A DNA stretch of 12,989 nt from Neisseria meningitidis. GTDB lineage: Bacteria > Pseudomonadota > Gammaproteobacteria > Burkholderiales > Neisseriaceae. The translations under genes and the position numbers were made by a program. The DNA is taken from contig OV299793.1 of NCBI GenBank assembly GCA_923184405.1, positions 874,249 through 887,237 on the forward strand, written 5' to 3'. The notes under the pieces were generated by a model, which saw only the letters and a program-made list of their open reading frames with translations, did not search any database and had not been told where the DNA came from. Shown here piece after piece: positions 6,399 through 12,989 of the stretch; within the stretch, counting starts at the first letter, position 1; each line of letters starts with the position of its first letter.

Positions 6399-9042
6399 AT
6401 GAGCAAAACCGTCCGTTATCTGAAAGACTACCAAACGCGTGCCTACCGCATCCTCAAAACCGATCTGCATTTTGATATTGCCGAACCGCAAACTGTCGTG
6501 AAATCCCGTTTGACGGTCGAGCCGCAGAGGGTAGGGGAGCCGCTAGAGTTGGACGGTTCGACGAAACTCTTGTCCGTCAAAATCAACGGCGTGGCGGCGG
6601 ATTATGTGTTGGAAGGCGAGACTCTGACGATTGCAGACGTGCCGACCGAACGCTTCACCGTCGAAGTGGAAACCGAGATCCTGCTGGAGGAAAACAAATC
6701 GCTGATGGGGCTGTATGCTTCCGGTGGCAATCTGTTTACCCAATGCGAGCCGGAGGGCTTCCGCAAAATCACGTTCTACATCGACCGTCCGGATGTGATG
6801 TCCAAATTCACGGCCACCATCGTTGCGGACAAAAACGCTATCCCGTTTTGCTCTCCAACGGCAACAAAATCGACGGCGGCGAGTGTTCAGGCGGCCGCCA
6901 TTGGGTGAAATGGGAAGACCCGTTTGCCAAACCGAGCTATCTGTTTGCTTTGGTCGCGGGCGATTTGGCGGTCACGGAAGACTGTTTCACCACGATGGGC
7001 GGCAGCAAACGTCAAAATCGAGTTTTACACCGCCGAAGCGGACAAGTTCAAGGTCGGCTTTGCCGTGGAATCATGAAAAACGCGATGAAGTGGGACCAAA
7101 CGCGCTTCGGTTTGGAATACGACAAGGATATTTTCATGGTCGTCGCCGTAGGCGATTTCAATATACGATGCGATGGAAAACAAGGGGCTGAACATTTTTA
7201 ATGCCAAGTTCGTCCTCGCCGACAGCCGTACCGCCACCGATACCGATTTGGAAGGCATCGAATCCGTGGTCGGACACGAGTATTTCCACAACTGGACAGG
7301 CAACCGCGTTACCTGCCGCGAGTGGTTCCAACTTCCGCTGAAGGAAAGGTTGACCGTGTTCCGCGACCAAAACTTTCCGGCGACCGCGCCAGCCGCGCCG
7401 TACGCCGCATCGAAACATCCGCCTGCTGCGCCAGCAGCAGTTGCCAGAAGACGCAGGTCCGACCGCCCATCCGGTGCGACCCGACAGCTGCGAGGAGATG
7501 AACAATGTCTACACCATGACCGTTTATGAAAAAGGCGCGGAAGTGGTGACAGATGTATCACACCTTGCTCGGCCAAGAGGGCATCAGATCAGGCATGAAG
7601 CTCTATTTCCAACGCCACGACAGGGCAGGCCATGACCTGCGACGATTTCCGCGCGGCGATGGCGGACGCGAACGAGCATCAATCTCGACCAGTTCGCCTT
7701 GTGGTACAGCCAGGCGGGCACGCCCGTTTTGGAAGCGCAAAGCCGTCTGAAAAACAATATTTTCGAGTTGACCATCAAACAAACCATGCCGCCCACGCCC
7801 GATATGGCGGACAAACAGCCGATGATGATTCCCGTCAAAACCGGGCTGCTGAACCACACAACGGCGAAGCGGCGGCATCCGATTATCAGGGCAAACGCGC
7901 AACCGAAGCCATATTGCTGCTGACCGAAGCCGAACAGATCTTCCTGCTCCAAAGCGTAACCGAAGCCGTCGTTCCCTCGCTGCTGCGCGGGTTCAGCGCG
8001 CCGGTGCATCGGAAACTATCCGTACAGCGACGACGACCTGCTGCTTCTGCTCGCCCATGACAGCGACGCACTTCACGCGCTGGGAAGCCGCACAAACGCT
8101 CTACCGCCGTGCCGTCGCCGCCAACCGTGCCGCACCACAGACGATATTGAACTGCCGAAACACGAAAACTGCTTGCCGCCGTCGAAAAAGTCAGTTCAGA
8201 CGACCTCTTGAACAACGCCCTCAAAGCCCTGCTTTTGGGCGTGCCGACTGAAGCCGAACTGTGGGACGGCGCCGAAAACATCGACCCGCTGCGCTACCAT
8301 CAGGCGCGCGAAGCCTTGATGGACACGCTGCCGTCCGCTTCCTGCCGAAATGGCACGAATTGAACCGTCAGGCGGCGAAGCAGGAAAGCCAAAGCTACGA
8401 GTACAGCCCGAAGCTGCCAACTGGCTACGCTGCGCAACGTCTGCCGCGCGCTTCGTCCGGCGCGCCGACCCCGCGCACATCAAACCGTTGCCGAAAATAC
8501 GGCGAAATAAACAACCGGACCCACGAATGGGGCATCCTGTCCGCCGTCGGCGGCAACGCAAGCGATACGCGCAACCGCCTGCTGGCGCAGCTTGCCGACA
8601 AGTTTTCAGACGACGCGCTGTTGATGGACAAATACTTCGACATCATAGGCTCAATCCGCCGCAGCGACACCCTGCAACGGGTTCAAACCGCCTTGCAGCA
8701 TCCGAAATTCAGACTCGAAAACCCCAGCAAAGCCCGTTCGCTCATCAGCAGCTTCAGCCGCAACGTCCCGCATTCCCACGCAGAAGACGGCAACGGCTGC
8801 CGCTCATCGCCGACAAAGTCATCGAAATCGACCGCTTCCCAAAAAAATACGCCGAAACCGCGTAGTGCACGACGCTCAATGTCTGCTGTCCGCTCGTAAC
8901 GGCAACGCAAAAACTATTGTGAAACAAGCATTGCAGCGGCATTCAGACGCAGGAAGGATTGTCGAAAGACGAGGTCGAAATCGTCGACAAAATATTGCAT
9001 TATGCCATCAAACGGAAAAACACTGCCGACAGATATAGCTAA
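6399..9042 (+). pseudogene. pepN: Aminopeptidase N (M1 family), many frameshifts
   Basis: Zinc metallopeptidase that removes N-terminal residues from peptides in the cytoplasm. ATG at 6399 follows TTGAAAG and opens [18 protein letters not shown]. Recognised segments are [20 protein letters not shown], the substrate-binding GAMEN region (DAMEN, about 7167-7181), and the zinc site HEYFHNW (7275-7295) with the third ligand Glu at 7344-7346. Further on are [38 protein letters not shown] and the C-terminal IADKVIEIDRF (about 8805-8840). The best-fitting C-terminal frame ends at TAA 9040-9042. The span of 2644 bases suits the usual 870 or so residues. More than ten one-base insertions and deletions break it, for example near 6836, 7008, 7070, 7158, 7375, 7416, 7550, 7625, 7665, 8010, 8072, 8140 and 8803. 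Unlike lpxL, gains are about as common as losses. A 10-base DUS core lies inside at 7742-7751. Confidence 0.93.
7742..7751 (+). other. DUS core inside pepN
   Basis: GCCGTCTGAA is present without the AT extension (AA precedes it). It codes for part of SRLKN, so it sits within coding sequence and has no paired copy nearby. A second lone core, TTCAGACGGC at 4456-4465, lies inside lpxL. Confidence 0.8.
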
Positions 9043-9113
9043 ATACACGTTCAATCAACACTTCACCATCAATTTATTACGCAATGGCAAAACCGCAACA
9101 AAGTCCCTTCAAT

Positions 9114-9210
9114 CATGGCGGATTAACAAAAATCAGGACAACGCGAAGAAGCAGCAGATAGTACAATAAGGCGAACAAAGCCATGAACTCGATTTTATTA
9201 ATCCACTATA
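9114..9210. repeat. Short Correia element between pepN and frp
   Basis: The left end CATGGCGGATTAACAAAAATCAGGACAA (9114-9141) matches the 26-base Correia/NEMIS terminal repeat with a decayed outer tip. The right end TTAATCCACTATA (9198-9210) is the intact inverted terminal repeat. The interior (GCGAAGAAGCAGCAGATAGTACAATAAGGCGAACAAAG) is a diverged short-form core. At about 97 bases it is slightly under the usual short form. It lies between the 3' ends of two convergent genes, where it may form a hairpin in transcripts from both sides. Confidence 0.85.
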
Positions 9211-9410
9211 ACACTAGAGGTGCACCGATTAACCTTAGTTAAAATACGACCTGCACAACAATATTAACAAAAACAGCAATCACAATAAGTTTGATGATAT
9301 TTTACAGTTTCAGAAAAATATCTTTAAAATTTTTATACTTATGGCCTAAACATTAAACAATGCTGTACTGATTGTATAATTGCATACATATTTATACAGC
9401 CAAAACAGTT
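9211..9410. other. AT-rich gap downstream of frp, no gene
   Basis: No coding region is visible. TTATACA (minus strand) can pair with TGTATAA across positions about 9373-9399, just past the frp stop, forming a weak AT-rich stem that could help end frp transcription. Nothing else stands out. Confidence 0.5.
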
Positions 9411-9689
9411 TTAGAACGAAAAAGACATTGACTGCAGCAAATTATTGCCATCATTAATATACATAGCAAAATCTGGATTACTGATAGCTGCAACAGTCAA
9501 CAGACAAATGTATCTACACGATGGTTTTGACCATAGAAGAATCCGGAAATACGTACGTTGGCTTGTTCAGAAGCACTAAGCACCATATCACTTCCGGAAC
9601 GGATAAAATGAACATCTGCTGCTACAAATCCTTTTAAGTGCATAGTGTCAGAGTTTTTATCCACATGGTAATTATAGACCGTATCCTGA

Positions 9690-10980
9690 CCGAAGCCTTT
9701 GCCGAAGAAATGAGTATACGAACCGCTGCAGCCCTGCAAGTAATCATTATCAGCACCACCGATCAGAGTGTCGTTACCATCTTCGACGTTCAAATAATCA
9801 CTGCCTTCGACACCATTCAGTGCATGTTACCATTATAGCCGTACAGGGCGTCGTTGCCTTCTACTCCATCAAGCGTATCATTGCCACTGCCGCTGTAGAT
9901 ACTGTCGTTGCCTGCATCACCATTCAACAGGTCATCCCCGTCGGCACCGTACAGATAGTCATCGCCCAATCCGCCATTTAAGGTATTTCCGGATTGGTAG
10001 GCACACAATCTGTCCGAACCGTCGGTGGATTGCTGTACCAGTTCTTTGACAGTGGCAACATCCAGTACTTTGCCGTTATCGAAATGAGTCTCATCGATAC
10101 GGTAAGCACCTGAGCCATCGTTCTGGAAATAGGACTGAACAGTCGCTTGTCCACTGCCGTCTTTTGCCTTGATAAGAAGATGGTTGCCCTCTCGGGTAAA
10201 AGTCAGCATATCGGCTGTAATACCATCGGTAAAGCGGATGATGTCTTTGCGTCCGGTAGCGTAGTCGTAATTATAGACCGTATCCTGACCGAAGCCTTTG
10301 CCGAAGACATAAGTATAAGAACCGCTGCCGCCCTCCAAGTAATCATTGCCGGCACCGCCGATCAAAGTGTCGTTACCGTCTTCGCCGTTCAAATGATCAT
10401 TACCTTAGCCACGATTCAGTGCATCGTTACCATCATAGCCGTACAGGGCATCGTTGCCTTCTCCTCCATCGAGCGTATCATCGCTACTGCCACTGTAGAT
10501 ACTGTCGTTGCCTGCATCACCATTCAGCAGGGCATTCCCGTCGGCACCGTACAGATAGTCATCGCCCAATCCGCCATTTAAGGTACTTCCGGACTGGCAG
10601 GCATACAATCTGTCCGAACCGTCGGTGGATTGCTGTACCAGTTCTTTGACAGTGGCAACATCCAGTACTTGCCGTTATTGAAATGAATCTCATCGATACG
10701 GTAAGCACCTGAGCCATCGTTACGGAAATAGGACTGAACAGTCACTTGTCCACCGCCGTCATTTGCCTTGATAAGAAGATGGTTGCCCTCTCGGGTAAAA
10801 GTCAGCACATCGGCTGTAATACCGTCGGTAAAGCGGATGATGTCTTTGCGTCCGGTAGCGCAGTCGCAATTATAGACCGTATCCTGACTGAAGCCTTTGC
10901 CGAAGACATAAGTATCCGAACCGCTGCCGCCCTCCAAGTAATCATTGCCTGCACCGCCGATTAGAGTGTCGTTGCCGTCA
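9690..10980 (-). repeat. Tandem 600-base RTX repeat units of frp
   Basis: Long near-identical blocks recur with a period of 599-600 bases (200 codons). The GAAGCCTTT that starts the antisense of GKGFG lies at 9692, 10291 and 10890. The GTCGGTGGATTGCTGTACCA block lies at 10021 and 10621. There are two near-complete units plus a third partial start. Each unit carries nonapeptides ([27 protein letters not shown] type) and the module [12 protein letters not shown] to [10 protein letters not shown]. The 599 spacing, one short of 600, matches one lost base per unit, near 9815 and 10670. Confidence 0.92.
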
Positions 10981-12198
10981 TTACCATATAAAGAAACATT
11001 TTTATTATGACCAAAGCCTACATTTTGCAGGATATCATCTGCTTGCGTACCCGATGTTTTAGCTAATAATGCAACGGTCTCCTGACCCAACACTTTCTGG
11101 TAATCTTCAAATTTACCTGCTTTTTTTGCCCCTCCACATAATCGGCCATTAGTCTTCGGCCTTCATACCAAGAACGAAGTTCGCCATATGCAAGATCTGG
11201 CCAAATCCACAAAAGCTTTTTGCGGATTAGTTTCTTTGACATGGAACAAATGCTTAAACAAGACCACTAAAATCCAAAGTGAACGTATCATTATCCATTT
11301 TGAAACTGATTTGATTCAAATATGGCTGCAAACGGGTTTCAAACAACAGGTTTTGGTAGATGTTTTTGGCGAGATGGTCGGACGTATCGTTGGTTACGGA
11401 CGATACCAGGCACCTTCTGTCTGCGAAGAATACAAACCAGTCAGCTGGAATCCCGCCCCCGTGTAGGCATCAAGCACGGCAATGCGGTCGCGAAGCCACG
11501 TACAATAGCCGCTTTTAGCTTTATCAGAAAGGGAAATCCAAAGCGTTCTTTTTAGTTGTGCTACTTGGGATGGTGGTCAGTGCAATACCTCCATTAGGTC
11601 AAAGCCTACGTCCAATCGGTTGAAAGTCGCACTGGCGATTTTTGCCCCAGTTCGAATCGGTTTCCGCCCATTTGTGAACTGCAAATTATCTAACAATGCC
11701 AACTGTGCTACTTTAGTTTCGGCGGCAGAACAAGCTTTCAGCATATTGGCCAAATCGCCGGACAATGCGGCAGCTTCGCGCAAATCGCGCAGACGGCCGA
11801 TGCCCGCAAGATTGGCGGCTTGGACCGTTTGGCAGTGAGTTCCACTTTGTCTTTAAACGGCCACACGTCGGCTGCCAAAAGTAAATCCCATTTTTGCGGT
11901 TGTACCGTTTGTTTTGGTATAGCTGCCTTGTTGAGCCAAAGTGTTACTGTTACCGAGATTTTTATTTACATCTTTACAGGCGAGATCCAAAGATTGAATA
12001 CCCAATCCTTCAAGGGTACGCAATCCATTAGCCTGGGAAATGCCGTCCTGGTTGAGATCCTGCCATACACGCAGGGTTTGGAATGCGGCGTCTGCCGCGT
12101 TGATGATGTTGTCGCCGTTTGAATCCAATTCGGCCAAAGCTGCATAGCCGTGTTTGGCAAAAGAACCGTCTGCCAGTTTGGTGTTGTCGCCGAAGAGT

Positions 12199-12380
12199 TC
12201 CGCGCCGTTGTCGATGATGCCGTTGCCGTTCAAATCGCGGACGAGTAAACCGTCATCGGCAGAAACCCAACAGGTGGCGGTGCGGATGCCTTGATTGAGG
12301 TGGTCGAACAAGCAACCTGAAAAGCCTTTGGCAGCAACGGTTTCTATACCGTCGCCGTCTAGATCTAGGGCGAGGGGGTC
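12199..12380 (-). other. FrpC self-processing site and first calcium loop
   Basis: The Asp-Pro pair (GAC CCC, 12380-12375) lies directly before LALDLDGDG and matches the calcium-triggered autocatalytic cleavage site of FrpC. In FrpC, cleavage leaves a C-terminal Asp that can form an isopeptide bond with lysines of other proteins. The loop [13 protein letters not shown] (12236-12199) is intact. Further loops follow at about 12125 and 12059; the last has Gly where Glu is usual (QANGL for QANEL). Confidence 0.85.
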
Positions 12381-12989
12381 GTAGACATGATATTTGCCTG
12401 AACGTTTGGGATCTAATTTCAACCACTCTCTGCCCATTCAGGGAATTCAGGCAGCCAATCTTCAAATTTCCGAAATTGACCACATTCTTTTTCAAGATAA
12501 GGGAGAAAGTATCTTGTTTATACCATTTTTCCAGCAACCCTCCCCATTCACTTATCCTCGTCCAATATAATCTTCCCCCCCTTCTTCCAAAGGGTTTCCA
12601 GTAATCATCAGGAACTAAGGAATATATAAACTCCAGATACTTCTTCTTAATACATTGCTGTGATGTATCAGGATCCGCTAAAAAGTTTGCTATCTTACTT
12701 GGTGTAAAATCATCTATATTCATCATAGATTCGCCAAGCCTCTCGCTCCCATAATCCTTTATTTTAAATCCCAAATAATTCAATTCATGCTGTAAAAAAA
12801 ACAGTAGGAGGATTTTAGCATTCTAGAATCACAGCAAGACATCAACTAAACCAGAGTACAATTTAGTTGGTAAGAATTTGCTTTGAGCCATCGCCTCTGT
12901 TTGTTGTTTTATATATTGTAATCCATCACCAGCAGCAATGAATATATCACCAATTGCTTGTAGCAATACGTAACTGAACGAAGTACAAC

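Larger units (their letters stand above)
9411..12989 (-). pseudogene. frpC: FrpA/FrpC-type RTX protein with self-processing module, disrupted, runs off right edge
   Basis: Iron-regulated, type I-secreted calcium-binding RTX protein of meningococcus. From the minus strand, in order: a poorly recognised N-terminal part (12989-12440); the self-processing module starting at [12 protein letters not shown] (D-P codons 12380-12375), with EF-hand-like loops [15 protein letters not shown] and DLNQDG; a helical middle (about 11800-11100, for example [27 protein letters not shown]); RTX nonapeptides of GGAGNDYLE type in 200-residue units; and a C-terminus with VRISGFFYG and NPDFAMYIN ending at TAA 9413-9411. 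Lesions: in-frame stops at 12831-12829, 12825-12823 and 10407-10405 (GAA to TAA); one-base losses near 12490, 12422, 10670 and 9815; several in 11900-11100 and one near 9512. FrpA and FrpC differ mainly in repeat number and N-terminus, so the symbol is provisional. The promoter is outside the window. Confidence 0.85.

Noticed and set aside
9638..10581. Open plus-strand frames of 66-144 codons opposite frp
   Set aside because: They recur with the 600-base frp repeats and are the antisense of the RTX nonapeptide pattern; they have no ribosome sites and no recognisable product.
9690..10980. Regular direct repeats that might suggest a CRISPR array
   Set aside because: The period is 600 bases and the repeats encode RTX glycine-aspartate nonapeptides; there are no short repeats with unique spacers.
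12575..12581. Run of seven C (seven G in the frp sense) as a phase-variation switch
   Set aside because: Seven is short for neisserial phase-variable tracts, and the nearest frame change lies after 12518, not at the run.
1..12989. tRNA or rRNA genes, insertion-sequence transposases or phage genes
   Set aside because: None could be recognised on either strand; the only mobile elements seen are the two Correia repeats.

Overview
The window looks like chromosomal DNA of a Neisseria species from the meningitidis/gonorrhoeae/lactamica group. It carries a complete 12-base AT-type DNA uptake sequence (DUS), several 10-base or decayed DUS copies used as hairpin terminators, two Correia repeat-enclosed elements, and an FrpA/FrpC-type RTX gene. 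FrpC with its self-processing module is best known from N. meningitidis, so that is the closest fit. This is an assignment from recognised proteins and repeats, not from a database search.

Layout from left to right: 1-276 is AT-rich with no gene. 277-1552 (minus) is a DEAD-box RNA helicase (RhlE type). 1553-1971 holds a DUS-like hairpin, a long Correia element with an internal 61-base tandem duplication, and a good sigma-70-like promoter. 1972-3809 (plus) is dusB-fis-ruvC, tightly packed and probably one transcript. A DUS hairpin follows, then lpxL (htrB, Kdo2-lipid A lauroyl acyltransferase) at 3848-4723. 4724-5474 is a gap: very AT-rich to about 5220, then a 26-codon ORF and a run of potential hairpins ending in a terminator-like structure. 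5475-6289 is a DEDD-type 3'-5' exonuclease. After another DUS-derived hairpin comes pepN (aminopeptidase N, M1 family) at 6399-9042. A short Correia element lies between pepN and the convergent frp gene (9411 to the right edge, minus).

The dominant feature is damage. Not one of the eight recognisable long genes can be read through in a single frame. Most lesions are one-base gains or losses: one in the exonuclease, one in fis, two in ruvC, six consecutive losses in lpxL, more than ten mixed in pepN, and many in the helicase and frp. There are also in-frame stops in dusB and frp, and ACG in place of the dusB start codon. Protein-level identity is otherwise preserved, including most catalytic residues. 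In lpxL, fis, ruvC and the exonuclease nearly all lesions remove one base from a short run of identical bases. That suggests uncorrected sequencing or consensus error. The loss of the helicase Walker A lysine and the dusB stops look more like real decay. The sequence alone does not settle which explanation holds.

No obviously new multi-gene system is present. The items I would look at first are the candidate structured RNA with a short leader ORF at 5229-5417, the duplicated Correia element, and the poorly recognised frp segment upstream of its self-cleavage site (12440-12989), which carries two in-frame stops.
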